This document shows positions 8,591 to 18,292 of a stretch of 64,000 nt of DNA, piece by piece. The stretch spans positions 124,001 through 188,000 of the forward strand of contig NZ_JAZAQF010000001.1 in NCBI RefSeq assembly GCF_043235035.1. Direction: 5' to 3'. The translations under genes were made by a program, and so were the position numbers. Origin of the DNA: CACIAM-69d sp001698445 (GTDB lineage Bacteria > Cyanobacteriota > Cyanobacteriia > CACIAM-69d). The notes below the pieces were generated by a model, which saw nothing but the letters and a program-made list of their open reading frames with translations, had not been told where the DNA came from and searched no databases. The first letter of the stretch is position 1. Each line of letters starts with the position of its first letter.

Positions 8591-9022
8591 GGCTTGAGAG
8601 TTGGCTAGTAGCTGTTGAAAAAGCCTGTTGGATTTGTTGGATCTATTGGAGTTGGCTCTAGTTGGATCTAATAGTTGGATCTAATAGACCGCTTTCGATG
8701 GGGCTATCCGATCAAAAACAATCAACAGGTTCCAACGGCCCGGCTCGTAGGCCCGACTCGTAATCACTGCCCAAGTCTGAAATCGCAGCGGCGATCGACC
8801 CATTCTCCATACCCGGATCTATGCGATCGGGCTGGAGATGAGTTGATGGCCGCTCTTTGTTGTGGGTTTGGATTCCCGGTTTCCCGATTGTCCGCACTGG
8901 CCCTTGCTGATGATCGCGTTACGGATCGCGCTCTTCAATCTATTTGATCTATTCAATGTTTGTTTGATGATTTGAATATTTGTTTGATGATTTGATGGAT
9001 GCCCCTCTTGGATATGGTTGCC
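8591..9022. other. Intergenic region with short direct repeats
   Basis: No convincing gene. It holds degenerate direct repeats of 'AGTTGGATCTAAT' around 8658-8692. A second pair, 'TTTGTTTGATGATTTGA', occurs twice between about 8958 and 8996 just before the phosphoribosyltransferase gene. I see no clear terminator. Confidence 0.5.
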
Positions 9023-9643
9023 ATGCCCTCTGATTCGCCCTGCAATTCCCAAGCCCCATCCCCGATCGCCCCTGGAACCCCGATCGAGACTGAAACACCC
9101 AATCGGCAATCACGGATAGAAAATAACAATCTAAGTAGCGATTTATACATCTCCTGGGAAAACTATCACCGGGCGATCGAACGGTTAGCCTGTTCAGTGC
9201 ATCAATCGGGCTGGGCATTTGACCAAATTGTCTGCTTAGCTCGTGGGGGTCTGCGAGTGGGTGATATTTTCTCGCGCCTGTTTCACAAACCCTTAGCCAT
9301 TCTGTTTGCCAGTTCCTATGCCGGAGAGCTGGGACGGGAACGGGGGCAGCTCAAATTTGCCCAAAGCTTGGCCATGACGGGCGATCGCCTGGGGCCGAGG
9401 GTGTTGGTGGTGGATGATTTGGCCGATTCGGGAGCAACCCTGAAGGCTTCGATCCAGTGGCTGCGCGATCGCTACGATCTCAGCGATCTGCGCACGGCCG
9501 TGATTTGGTACAAGGGCTGTTCAACAATCGCCCCGGATTATTACGACTGTTATTTACCCCATAATCCCTGGATTCATCAGCCGTTTGAGCGCTATGACGT
9601 GATGGAACTGGCTGAGCTTGCTTCCTCGATCGAGACAGATTAA
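8999..9643 (+). CDS. Phosphoribosyltransferase family protein
   Basis: Type I PRTase fold, probably acting on a purine base (Gpt/xanthine-type), 214 residues. The PRPP-binding loop is 'VLVVDDLADSGATL' (near residues 135-148), and the upstream 'QIVCLARGGLRVGD' supplies the PPi loop. The first 40 residues are Ser/Pro-rich and lie before the fold. The true start may therefore be the second in-frame ATG, at 9023, rather than 8999. The base specificity hood region is not diagnostic to me. No operon partner is apparent. Confidence 0.82.
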   Translation: MPLLDMVAMPSDSPCNSQAPSPIAPGTPIETETPNRQSRIENNNLSSDLYISWENYHRAIERLACSVHQSGWAFDQIVCLARGGLRVGDIFSRLFHKPLAILFASSYAGELGRERGQLKFAQSLAMTGDRLGPRVLVVDDLADSGATLKASIQWLRDRYDLSDLRTAVIWYKGCSTIAPDYYDCYLPHNPWIHQPFERYDVMELAELASSIETD

Positions 9644-10010
9644 TCAAAGTTAACGTCAATTCATGGGGCGATCGCATGGCGGGGGGCACCATTGGGGCAT
9701 GTTACGCTTGAGGCGGAGTCTAAAATCCCAAAAATTCTCCGTAATTACTCGGATGACAAATCCAGTGCCATAATATTCTGAACATGGCCAGATTCAACGA
9801 TGGCAACCCCCTAGGGGGCTAAACCCCACTGAACCCTCCGTTGACTCTGTAATAACGTGGATGGTCAGTTCCGTTGCTCCGTTGCAATCCAGTTCCAAGT
9901 TTCCTTCTCTGGTGGTTCCCGAATTCGGCTTTTGCGGAGGGACGCATCTGGATTCTGCTCTGCCACGATCGCGCTCCCGCTTGTATCCCTTGTCGTAGTA
10001 GAGGTTGGCT
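9644..10010. other. Intergenic region before the GspE-N-like gene
   Basis: No gene seen. The only structure is a perfect 12-base palindrome, CCCCCTAGGGGG, at 9807-9818. AT-rich hexamers near 9720-9780 could include a promoter, but none is clear enough to assign. Confidence 0.4.
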
Positions 10011-10685
10011 ATGGAGAATCAACCGTCTCCCAGCACAGATCGATCGGTCTCGGGACAACCAGCAGCCTGGCCCCGGTCGATCGGCCTTAAGCCCCTGGGT
10101 CAATACCTTGTGGAGGCGGGTTTGCTCGCGCCCGCTCAAGTCACGGTTGCTCTGAATGATCAGAGTGTGACGGGGTTGCGGTTTGGGGAAATTTTGTCGA
10201 AACGGGGTTGGGTTCGCGAACAAACCATCGAATATTTCATGGACAAAGTGATCGAACCGGAACGTCGATCGCTTCGTCAGTCCATGGCTGCGGCAACCCA
10301 GCGCACCAGTGCCGCCCGGGCCGCTGCGCCCGCTAGTCCCCACCGCAAAGGGTTTGTGCGATCGGCCTCAACCTCGGCGGAACCTAACAAGCGGCCCCCA
10401 GCTCCTCTGTCCGCCAGAATGCCGATTGCTGTGTCAGATCCGGCAGGCAGTTTCCGCACCGACGATGCCAGTTTGCGCCACCGCAAGCATTACGGCCCCA
10501 CCAGCGCAACAACCACGGCGGGCTTAACTCCACCACCGCCACCGCCGCCTTCTTTTCCACCGCCGCCGCCCCCACCCGATCGCCCCCGCGATGGCGAGGA
10601 GTCCCCGGAAATTACCACCTGTAATGGTGTGTCTGCGTCTGACGATTTTCGAGACGCGGCTGAAAACTTGGTCTGGATTGGCTAG
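10011..10685 (+). CDS. Hypothetical protein with GspE/MshE N-terminal-like domain and polyproline tail
   Basis: A 224-residue protein of unknown role. Residues about 28-80 ('LGQYLVEAGLLAPAQVTVAL...GEILSKRGWV') resemble the N-terminal helical module of type II secretion/type IV pilus ATPases (MshEN/GSPII_E_N). No ATPase domain follows. The rest is low complexity: Ala/Ser/Arg-rich, then two polyproline runs near residues 175-195. The ATG at 10011 is used; a TTG six bases earlier is possible. A rho-independent terminator follows at 10857-10882. A role in pilus or envelope regulation is only a suggestion from the domain. Confidence 0.6.
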   Translation: MENQPSPSTDRSVSGQPAAWPRSIGLKPLGQYLVEAGLLAPAQVTVALNDQSVTGLRFGEILSKRGWVREQTIEYFMDKVIEPERRSLRQSMAAATQRTSAARAAAPASPHRKGFVRSASTSAEPNKRPPAPLSARMPIAVSDPAGSFRTDDASLRHRKHYGPTSATTTAGLTPPPPPPPSFPPPPPPPDRPRDGEESPEITTCNGVSASDDFRDAAENLVWIG

Positions 10686-10856
10686 CAAGTCGCTCAAGGC
10701 GAGTTAGAGCGCGACTAGGAATCATGAGGGCGTTTGGGTAGTGCCGTAATTGGTAGTGCCGTAACTCAGGCACGGCCAGCTCGTGAAAGCCTTGCAGCGT
10801 CAGCGCTCACTCGCCGCAAATCATCACCTCACAGGCACTCCCCAACTTCAGGCCAT

Positions 10857-10882
10857 CCGCCCCAGCAGGGCGGGGCTTTTTT
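10857..10882 (+). terminator. Rho-independent terminator
   Basis: Stem CCGCCC (10857-10862) and GGGCGG (10868-10873) around the loop CAGCA, followed by GGC and a run of six T (10877-10882). It sits 171 bases after the polyproline protein gene and 12 bases before the 3' end of the opposing ycf20-like gene, so it separates convergent units. Confidence 0.75.
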
Positions 10883-10893
10883 CCTGTTTGGGG

Positions 10894-11244
10894 TTAGCTT
10901 CCCAATTTGAAAGCCTCTAAGAACAGGCCGTAAACCATTCCTAATTTCAGTAAATTCAAAACCGACAGCCACAGGGGCGATCGCCCGTTGAAATCTGTAG
11001 CCTGAGCATTCCAGCGGCGATAGACCACAATGCTCACCACCTCGCAGAACACCGCCAAAATGCCCGCCATGGATAAGTCCCAGGCGGCCTCCTGGCCCGC
11101 TGTGGTGATTAATGCGGAAGCCCCAAAGAACCCCACCAACACCGCCAAACACTGTACAGAAGTGCGCCGCCAAGGATTTTGGAGCCATCCTCCTAATCCC
11201 CGGGCGATCGCGCCTAGGAGGTTGTTGAGCCTGGTATCTTGCAC
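10894..11244 (-). CDS. Ycf20-like protein (DUF565)
   Basis: A small membrane protein (116 residues) of the cyanobacterial/plastid Ycf20 family. The N-terminal signature 'TRLNNLLGAIARGLGGWLQNPWRR' is spread over residues 4-27. Three hydrophobic segments follow: 'VQCLAVLVGFFGASALIT', 'LSMAGILAVFCEVVSIVV' and 'LLKLGMVYGLFLEAFKLG'. In algae and plants Ycf20-type proteins have been linked to non-photochemical quenching; the cyanobacterial role is not settled. The start is a GTG at 11244. It converges on the preceding gene. Confidence 0.85.
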   Translation of the reverse strand: MQDTRLNNLLGAIARGLGGWLQNPWRRTSVQCLAVLVGFFGASALITTAGQEAAWDLSMAGILAVFCEVVSIVVYRRWNAQATDFNGRSPLWLSVLNLLKLGMVYGLFLEAFKLGS

Positions 11245-11286
11245 GGTTTCAACGCCAGCTTCAAAAGTGTTAACGCCGGTTCAATT

Positions 11287-11338
11287 CAATATTGCATCTC
11301 AATATCGCATTCCAATATTGCATTCCAATATCGCATCT
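11287..11338. repeat. Tandem repeat, 4 units of 13 bases
   Basis: Four consecutive units of CAATAT(T/C)GCAT(C/T)(T/C). The second to fourth differ from the first by one or two bases, alternating T and C at position 7. It is not in a coding frame. Confidence 0.85.
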
Positions 11339-11363
11339 CGGCATCGCCTTAACATCGAATCAC

Positions 11364-11396
11364 CACCAACTCGCCACCAACTCGCCACCAACTCGC
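11364..11396. repeat. Tandem repeat, 3 units of 11 bases
   Basis: Three perfect copies of CACCAACTCGC, located 25 bases after the 13-base array. The unit is unrelated to its neighbour. Confidence 0.85.
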
Positions 11397-12009
11397 TACT
11401 AAATCAAGACTCAAGCAAGACCCGCTAGCATTCAGGTTCCCAGCTTGGCGGCTGCCAACAGCCTGCAATCACGAGCTGGCCCAACTCTACCCCGAACAAA
11501 TCTGGGGCCGATCTTGGACTGATTCCCAACCCATCCTGAGCAGCCCTGAAAAGAGCTGAGATCTAGGAATGGGATTTGGGAATGGTGACCGAGAACCGCT
11601 TGGGGAATCGCATTGTCGGCTGAACTCTCGGCCAAAGCTAGTTAAATCCTGCTAAAAAGTTCCGGCGAATTTTTGCTCAGTCTTCTCCGGATGATCCACC
11701 GCGATCGCACCAAAACGCCGCTAAAATGACGGCAGTTTTGCGCACCCATCCCCGATGATTGCGCTACGGCAGTTGCACCTAGTGGTTTTCCCGCCAATGC
11801 GGCCGGGCCGCTGTGCTCTGCTTTCCATGGTCAGAACGGTCAGATTGGTGTCTGGGCAGCCACCCCACACCGCACTCCCAGCGGTTCTCAGAGCCTCATC
11901 AAGTGGAGATCGCCCTGCCAGAGCCACCCGAGTGCCCCTGTCCGATCGCCAATTCAGTGCGCTACTCTCTCATCAACTCTCCGCCCTTGACCCCCTTTTG
12001 AGGAACTCC

Positions 12010-13437
12010 GTGTCCACTCGCCATTCCAACCGCGCCTCCTCACCCTTGACCGATCGACATCCCCAAACCCACGCTACCGATATGTCTCGCTCCCAAGCGC
12101 CGCAACCCAAGCCTCGGGCCAATCGCTTCCGTTGGTTCTGGCTGTTGTTTAGCCTCTTGGGCGTGGCCACCATCTCGGCAACCACGGGGGCGTTGCTGGC
12201 CGTTTCCCTCAGTTCCCCCAGCCTCAGTCAGCGGGAATTGAGCAAAGAGGAAAAGGCGGTTTTTGGGAACAATCAACCCATTTCCAGCCTGGGCTTGCAA
12301 CTGCCGCAACTCACCCGGCCGGTCAATATTTTGGTGCTGGGGATTAAAGTCATCACCGCTGATGTGGATGAGAGCCTTAGTCGCAAGTATGGCTACCATG
12401 CGCTGGTGAACTCCTTTGAGGGTCTGTCGGACACGATGTTTTTGGTGCGGTTTGACCCCAGCCAGAAAAAACTATCGGTGTTGTCAATTCCTCGGGACAC
12501 GCGGGCTTGGGTGGATGGCCTGGGGATGACCAAAATTAATGCCGCTAACAGTCGTGGGGGGCCGGCCCTGAGCGCCAAGGCGGTGAGCGAGCTGTTGGGG
12601 GGCGTGCCGATCGATCGCTACATGCGAATTAACGTCCAAGGGGTGGAAAAGCTGCTGGATGCTTTGGGGGGCTTAACGGTCTATGTTCCCCGCGATATGA
12701 AGTATCAAGATGATAGCCAACACCTTTACATCAATTTGAAACAGGGACGGCAACACCTGAATGGGGAACAGGCGCTGGCGTTCTTGCGGTTCCGCCACGA
12801 TGAACATGGAGACATTGGCCGGGTACAGCGCCAGCAGATGGCCATGCGCAGCCTGAAGGAACAGGCCCTGAACCCCACCACGCTGCTGAAGCTACCGGAA
12901 ATTTTGTCGGTGATTCGGGAGAATTTGGACACCAACCTCAGCATGGAGGAGATTGTGGCGCTGGCGGGCTTTGCCACCCAGGTCGATCGCCAAAATGTGC
13001 AAATGCTGGTGACCCCGGGGGATTACGGAGATATTGCCCGTTACGGCACGAGTTATTGGTTGCCCTACCCGAATCAGATTCGGGACATGATGGCTAGGCA
13101 CTTTGAACATGGGGTCAGTTCCGGCGACAGTCGATCGATTTCGCAGGTGCGTGTGGCGGTGCAGGATGCCAGTGGCAATCCGGAGGCGGCCAGAGCGGTG
13201 GCACGGCAGTTAGAAGCGATGGGCTATCGCCAAACGTTTGTGGCTCGGTCTTGGAAGGAGACGATCAGCACGACGCGAGTGATTGCCCAAAATGGGGATG
13301 CAGATACGGCGGAACAGGTGAAGGCGGCGATCGGGCGGGGTGATGTGCGGGTGGATAGCTCGGGCATTTTGGGATCCGACGTGACGATTCAAATCGGCAG
13401 TGACTGGCAAGGCACGGGTTCCAACCCAAATCCTTAA
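12010..13437 (+). CDS. LytR-CpsA-Psr (LCP) family cell-wall ligase with LytR_C domain
   Basis: LCP enzymes transfer polyprenyl-phosphate-linked glycopolymers to peptidoglycan or other envelope acceptors. The 475 residues show a cytoplasmic N-terminus and one membrane anchor ('FWLLFSLLGVATISATTGALLAV', near 42-64). The LCP domain has 'DTMFLVRFD', 'LSIPRDTRAWVDG', 'KINAANSRGG' and 'FLRFRHDEHGDIGRVQRQQ', holding the conserved Asp and Arg residues for the pyrophosphate head group. A C-terminal LytR_C domain follows (about 375-470). I chose the GTG at 12010 because AGGA ends six bases before it; the ATG at 12082 has no such signal. A GT39 mannosyltransferase follows 64 bases later. Confidence 0.88.
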   Translation: MSTRHSNRASSPLTDRHPQTHATDMSRSQAPQPKPRANRFRWFWLLFSLLGVATISATTGALLAVSLSSPSLSQRELSKEEKAVFGNNQPISSLGLQLPQLTRPVNILVLGIKVITADVDESLSRKYGYHALVNSFEGLSDTMFLVRFDPSQKKLSVLSIPRDTRAWVDGLGMTKINAANSRGGPALSAKAVSELLGGVPIDRYMRINVQGVEKLLDALGGLTVYVPRDMKYQDDSQHLYINLKQGRQHLNGEQALAFLRFRHDEHGDIGRVQRQQMAMRSLKEQALNPTTLLKLPEILSVIRENLDTNLSMEEIVALAGFATQVDRQNVQMLVTPGDYGDIARYGTSYWLPYPNQIRDMMARHFEHGVSSGDSRSISQVRVAVQDASGNPEAARAVARQLEAMGYRQTFVARSWKETISTTRVIAQNGDADTAEQVKAAIGRGDVRVDSSGILGSDVTIQIGSDWQGTGSNPNP

Positions 13438-13501
13438 GCGCCCATTCGCGGGGCCTCGCAATTGCGGCCGCTGCAATGGCCCTTAAAATGGCCTTTTTTC
13501 C

Positions 13502-15250
13502 ATGGATTTTGTCATGGCTGATGTGCGATCGCCCCTAGACCACTCACCACTCCAGGAAGATCCAGCAGGCCAGGGGGATTTTCCAAGATCTTCCAAGTTG
13601 CGATGGCACTGGGAATCCCATTGGTGGTGGATCCTGGGGGCGATCGTGTTGGTGGGGGCGATCGTCCGATTTTGGAATTTGGGCCACTTGAACACCTTGG
13701 TGTTTGATGAGGTTTACTTTGCCCAGTTCGCCCGCGACTACCTGGTGGGCAAACCCGTTGAAGATGGCCATCCCCCCCTCAGTAAGTATCTGATTGCGAT
13801 CGGGATTGCCATCAGTGAGCATTTTCAGTGGGGGCGCGACAACACCAACCAAGCAACCGGTTCCCTGCTAGCCACGGTCAGCTATCGCTGGCTGAATGCG
13901 CTGGTGGGATCTTTGATGCCGTTGGTGGTGGCTTGGTTGGCTTGGTTAATTTCCGGGCGGCGGCTGTTGGCCTTGGTGGCGGCGGGGGCGATCGCCCTGG
14001 ATGGGCTGTTTTTGGTGGAATCCCGCTATGGGTTGAATAATGTTTACCTGGTGATCTTTGGCCTGTTGGGTCACTGTGGCTGGCTGATGGCGGCGCGGGC
14101 CATGGCCGGGCGATCGCGCTATCACTGGCAGGTGTGGGCCTGGTTGGCGGTGGCGGGCTTGGGGTTTGGTTGCACAGCCAGTGTGAAGTGGAATGGCTTG
14201 GCCTTTTTGGTGGGGGCTTGGGGCAGTTGGGCCCTGTGGCGAGTTTGGCATTGGCTCGATCGCCCTGGTTTCACGACCCGGCAATCAACTGAGCCGATCG
14301 AGAATGCCGAACGACCCGAGAGCATTGAAAACAGCCCTAGTTCCCGAACGGGGCGATCGGCCGCAAATCCCTTAACACTCCTTCAGCGCTTCAGCCCGAT
14401 CCAAATGGGATTGATGTTGGGGCTGCTGCCGTTGGTGATTTATTGGCTGCTGTGGATTCCCCATGCCCAAATGAATCCTGGCAAAAGTATTTGGGAATTT
14501 AACCAAGATTTGTTGCGCTACCACCATCGGGTTGGGGGTGATGATGCCCATCCCTACTGTTCCCGTTGGTTCACTTGGCCCCTGCTGTTGCGCCCGATCG
14601 CCTATTTCTACGCCCGCACCAGCAGCCCCAACGCCCCGATCGATTATCAAAACCCGATCCCCAAGGATCTCCCGGCTGGTACGCCAACGGTTTATGACGT
14701 ACATGCCTTGGGAAATCCACTGCTTTGGTGGCTGACGGCGGGGGCGTTGGTTGTGGCCCTGTGGTGGTTGGGGCGGTGCTGGTGGCGTTCGATCGCGCAA
14801 CCGGCCGCTTTGGCAAACCCCCTTGTCAGTACCGATTATTTGGAAAGTCCCGTGGTGCGGTTGGGATCCCACCGCTGGCAATTACGGCTGATGTGGGAAC
14901 GATCGGGCGCGATCGGGGCCGCCGCGCGATCGCCTGAAGTTTTGATGTTGACCTATTGCCTGGTGAACTACGGGGCGAACTGGTTGCCCTGGGCCAAGGT
15001 CTCTCGTTGCACCTTTCTCTACCACTACATGGGAGCGTTTGTGTTTTCGAGCTTGGTCTTGGCTTGGCTGCTCGATCGGCTCTGGCAATCCCGCTCCGAT
15101 CGCCCCCTTTCGATCATTGCCATGATTTTGATCGGGCTGTCTTTTCTTTTTTGGCTTCCCGTTTATTTGGGTTGGCCCCTCACCCCCTTTGACTGGCAAC
15201 TGCGGATTTGGGGAATTGAGGGTGTGCGCTGGTTGCCTTACTGGATTTAG
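13502..15250 (+). CDS. GT39 (PMT-type) mannosyltransferase, polytopic membrane protein
   Basis: A 582-residue GT-C glycosyltransferase related to dolichyl-phosphate-mannose:protein mannosyltransferases. The first lumenal/periplasmic loop carries 'FDEVYFAQFARDYL' with the catalytic-type Asp-Glu pair, followed by 'DGHPPLSKYLIAIG' as in PMT proteins. About ten hydrophobic segments follow, and the C-terminal four-segment block matches the PMT_4TMC plan ('RCTFLYHYMGAFVFSSLVL'). Probable role: O-glycosylation of secreted proteins, or polyprenyl-phosphate sugar transfer. An in-frame ATG at 13514 is an alternative start. Its position after the LCP gene suggests an envelope-modification unit. Confidence 0.85.
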   Translation: MDFVMADVRSPLDHSPLQEDPAGQGDFPRSSKLRWHWESHWWWILGAIVLVGAIVRFWNLGHLNTLVFDEVYFAQFARDYLVGKPVEDGHPPLSKYLIAIGIAISEHFQWGRDNTNQATGSLLATVSYRWLNALVGSLMPLVVAWLAWLISGRRLLALVAAGAIALDGLFLVESRYGLNNVYLVIFGLLGHCGWLMAARAMAGRSRYHWQVWAWLAVAGLGFGCTASVKWNGLAFLVGAWGSWALWRVWHWLDRPGFTTRQSTEPIENAERPESIENSPSSRTGRSAANPLTLLQRFSPIQMGLMLGLLPLVIYWLLWIPHAQMNPGKSIWEFNQDLLRYHHRVGGDDAHPYCSRWFTWPLLLRPIAYFYARTSSPNAPIDYQNPIPKDLPAGTPTVYDVHALGNPLLWWLTAGALVVALWWLGRCWWRSIAQPAALANPLVSTDYLESPVVRLGSHRWQLRLMWERSGAIGAAARSPEVLMLTYCLVNYGANWLPWAKVSRCTFLYHYMGAFVFSSLVLAWLLDRLWQSRSDRPLSIIAMILIGLSFLFWLPVYLGWPLTPFDWQLRIWGIEGVRWLPYWI

Positions 15251-15598
15251 CAATACCCGGCTGGGCCACAGCGGGGCGATCGGGCCGAGTCCCCGATCAT
15301 GATCAACCGCCGCGCCGCAGGAAGTCACACGCTGCGCCTAGGTGCATCACCCCACAAGTTCCCCCGAGAATGCCAGAATCAGACCACCGTTCTCAACGAT
15401 TCTGATGCCTGCGCCAAGGCTACAACCCAGACCCGTTCAAGTATCGGCACGTTTTTCATCGGAGCACTCTCGTCGGCTGCTGCAATTTGCTGCGCAGGTT
15501 TCTCTCAGCCGCAACAAATTGCAACATGGAAACCCAAGCGAGGCCTGGTTTTCCATTCCTGATCCTGACCATGCCCCACCCGCACCGTTAGACACCCT
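15251..15598. other. Intergenic region before the adenylate cyclase gene
   Basis: A 348-base region. I see no gene, hairpin terminator or repeat that I can support. Short frames here lack any recognisable protein character. Confidence 0.4.
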
Positions 15599-18112
15599 AT
15601 GAAACTCGTGCAACCCATCCAGTCGATCCCGAAGCGGTTCCGACAACTACGCTTGCGCTGGTTGGTCGTGCCGCTCATCCTGCAAGTGGCCGGGGCCGTT
15701 GGACTCACGGGATGGCTCTCACTGCGAAATGGCCAGCGGGCCGTGAATGACCTCGCGGCCAGGCTCAGTGGCGAAATTGCGGCCAAGGTGGAACAGCATG
15801 TGCAGGGTTATTTGGGCACATCCGAGCTGTTTTTGCGCATTGATGCTGCATCCGTGGCGGCGGGCAACCTCAACCTAGACGACTTCACCGCCCTTCAGCG
15901 CTATTTCTGGCATCAGGTACACATCACACCGGCGGTCTCCGCCCTCTACTACGGCAATGCGGAGGGCAATTTTTTACAGGTTGAGCGCGGCAACCCTTCC
16001 ACTGTCTCCGTACGAACGACGGCCACGGCCCCCAACTGGAGAATTTATACCCTGAACAAGCAGGGCCAGCGCGATCGCTTCGTCAGCTCCCGGCCCTACG
16101 ATCCTCGAAAACGCCCTTGGTATCGGGCTGCTGTGGCTCGGGGTAGCTTGGCTTGGTCGCCCATTTATGTGTTCACGGAGCCGCCGATATTGGGCATTAC
16201 TCCGGCTTTGCCCATTTACGCCAGCAGCCCCAGTACGGTGACCGCCAGTGGCACACCACTGACCACGGAAACGCTCAAGGGCGTGCTGGCGATCGACCTT
16301 CCCTTGGAACAGCTTTCTACCTTTTTACGGGGTCTGAAGGTAGGGCGAACCGGGGAAATGTTTATTGTGGAGCGGTTGACCGGGGCCCTGGTGGCCACGT
16401 CGTCTGAGGAACCTCTGTTTGCGCGGGATGCCCAAAACCAACCCCGGCGACTGAAGCCGGAGGAAAGCCGCGATCCTCGAATCCGGGCAGCGGGCGAGTT
16501 TTTGCGAGATCGCTTTGGCACCTATCGCCAGGTTAGCAAGCGGTATCAGGGCATTGTGCGACCGAAGGGGAGCGATCGGATCTTCATTGATGTGTTGCCT
16601 CTGGAAAATGACTATGGACTCGATTGGGTGACCGTGACGGTTGTCCCCGAGCGGGATTTCACATCCCAAATTCAGGAAAATACCCGTATCACCGCTCTGC
16701 TCTGTTTGGGTGCTTTAGGCTTGGCCGTCTTAATGGCGATCGCCACCACACGCTGGATTGTGGATCCCGTTAGTCGGATTAGCCGGGCTGCTGAGGCGAT
16801 CGCCGAGGGCAATTTGAATCAGACCGCCGCCGCCAGCCCAATCCTGGAGGTCGATCGCCTGGCCGAGTCCTTTAACCGCATGGCCTTTCAACTGCGGCAG
16901 GCCTTCGCCGCCTGGGAGGAAGCCAACCAAAATCTAGAGTTGAAGGTACAACAACGCACGGCTGCCCTCACCCTCTCGGAAGCCAAACTGCAGGAAAAGG
17001 AACGATATTTGCGGCTAATTCTCGATAACATTCCCCAGCATGTGTTTTGGAAAGATACCGATCTGGTCTTTCAGGGTTGCAACAAAAACTGGGCAGAGGC
17101 GGCGGGGCTGGAAAATCCTGAAGCGGTGATTGGGTTGACGGATTTTGACCTGGTGCGAGATCCAGAGGCAGCGGAAGCCTTTCGCGAGCAAGATCGCCGG
17201 GTAATTGAGAGCGATCGACCCGTTTGGCACGCGATCGCCCCCAAGCAAAAACCGGGAGCCACGGGCGAAACCATTTGGCTAGATATCAGCAAAATTCCGA
17301 TTCACGACAATCAACGCCGCGTGATTGGGTTGTTGGGGGTGGTGGAAGATATCACCTTACGCAAACAGGCCGAAGAAGCCCTGCGCCGGGAACAGGAAAA
17401 ATCGGAGCGATTGCTGTTGAATATCCTGCCCCGCACCGTAGCTGATCGCCTGAAGCAAAATGTGCAGCCCGATGGATCCACAGAATCGGAACCGATCGCC
17501 CAACATTTTGAAGAAGTCAGCATTCTGTTTGCGGACATCGTGGGTTTCACGCCCCTTTCGTCCCAACTGCCCCCGATCGACTTGGTGACTTGGTTGAACC
17601 GCATCTTTTCCCAGTTTGACCACCTGGCAGAGCGCCATCACCTGGAAAAAATCAAAACCCTCGGAGATGCATACATGGTGGCGGCCGGGCTGCCTCTGCC
17701 CATGGAAGATCCCACCGCGGCCATGGCCAACATGGCGCTGGATATGCAGCGGGTGATTCATGGCTTTCAAGACGAGTTTCAGCAAACCTTGGGGCGATCG
17801 CTGGAAATCCGCGTGGGTATGAACACCGGGCCCGTCATTGCGGGTGTAATTGGCATTCGCAAGTTTATCTATGACCTTTGGGGCGATACGGTCAACATTG
17901 CCAGCCGGATGGAATCCCAGGGCTTGGCCAGCCGAATTCAGGTGACCGAAACGGTGTATCAGGCCCTACGCGATCGCTATGAGTTTGAATCCCGAGGCGA
18001 GATTGATGTGAAGGGCCGCGGCCCCATGCGCACCTATTGGCTCACGGGTCGCAAAACCACCGCTGCTTTGGATGTGGTGGCCGCTGCGATCGACTCTGGC
18101 CAGGAGTTTTAA
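15599..18112 (+). CDS. Receptor-type class III adenylate cyclase (dCache-HAMP-PAS-CYC)
   Basis: An 837-residue membrane sensor that should convert ATP to cAMP. In order: an N-terminal membrane segment (about 20-42), a periplasmic double-Cache sensor (about 50-360, with 'DPRKRPWYRAA'), and a second membrane segment (about 362-385). A HAMP domain (to about 440), coiled coil, PAS domain (about 465-590) and a C-terminal cyclase domain (about 640-815) follow. Metal-binding Asp residues lie in 'FADIVGFT' and 'TLGDAYM'. The Lys in 'LEKIKTLGDAY' and the Asp in 'IYDLWGDTVNIASRM' are adenine-type specificity residues, so adenylate rather than guanylate cyclase is favoured. The catalytic Asn and Arg are in 'VNIASR'. 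Confidence 0.9.
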   Translation: MKLVQPIQSIPKRFRQLRLRWLVVPLILQVAGAVGLTGWLSLRNGQRAVNDLAARLSGEIAAKVEQHVQGYLGTSELFLRIDAASVAAGNLNLDDFTALQRYFWHQVHITPAVSALYYGNAEGNFLQVERGNPSTVSVRTTATAPNWRIYTLNKQGQRDRFVSSRPYDPRKRPWYRAAVARGSLAWSPIYVFTEPPILGITPALPIYASSPSTVTASGTPLTTETLKGVLAIDLPLEQLSTFLRGLKVGRTGEMFIVERLTGALVATSSEEPLFARDAQNQPRRLKPEESRDPRIRAAGEFLRDRFGTYRQVSKRYQGIVRPKGSDRIFIDVLPLENDYGLDWVTVTVVPERDFTSQIQENTRITALLCLGALGLAVLMAIATTRWIVDPVSRISRAAEAIAEGNLNQTAAASPILEVDRLAESFNRMAFQLRQAFAAWEEANQNLELKVQQRTAALTLSEAKLQEKERYLRLILDNIPQHVFWKDTDLVFQGCNKNWAEAAGLENPEAVIGLTDFDLVRDPEAAEAFREQDRRVIESDRPVWHAIAPKQKPGATGETIWLDISKIPIHDNQRRVIGLLGVVEDITLRKQAEEALRREQEKSERLLLNILPRTVADRLKQNVQPDGSTESEPIAQHFEEVSILFADIVGFTPLSSQLPPIDLVTWLNRIFSQFDHLAERHHLEKIKTLGDAYMVAAGLPLPMEDPTAAMANMALDMQRVIHGFQDEFQQTLGRSLEIRVGMNTGPVIAGVIGIRKFIYDLWGDTVNIASRMESQGLASRIQVTETVYQALRDRYEFESRGEIDVKGRGPMRTYWLTGRKTTAALDVVAAAIDSGQEF

Positions 18113-18292
18113 CGCACGCTCGCCTTAGAAAAGTGCCAGCATTTCCTGGCGATCACGCCTCTGGGCCCGATCGAGGCCGAATTGGTGATCCTGACTTCCC
18201 ACCCGTGGCTGCGAAGTAATCAGTTGGCGGATTCGATCGCCCGATCGAGTCCTTCCGTTGGCACTCACAGTCTTCCGTTGGAGAAGTTGGTT

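Larger units (their letters stand above)
11245..12009. other. Intergenic region with two short tandem-repeat arrays
   Basis: A 765-base region without a supported gene. It carries a 13-base array (11287-11338) and an 11-base array (11364-11396), described separately. The LCP reading frame extends back to 11755, but that part has no recognisable protein sequence and the ribosome-binding site points to 12010. Confidence 0.55.

Noticed and set aside
8675..8947. 90-codon plus-strand frame after ilvB
   Set aside because: It runs through degenerate direct repeats and contains no recognisable protein pattern.
11755..12009. N-terminal extension of the LCP protein
   Set aside because: The 85 codons upstream of the GTG at 12010 have no membrane or domain character, and a good AGGA ribosome-binding site precedes the GTG.
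15299..15602. Small plus-strand frames before the adenylate cyclase
   Set aside because: Two overlapping frames compete in the same bases, neither has a start signal, and the composition is that of non-coding DNA.
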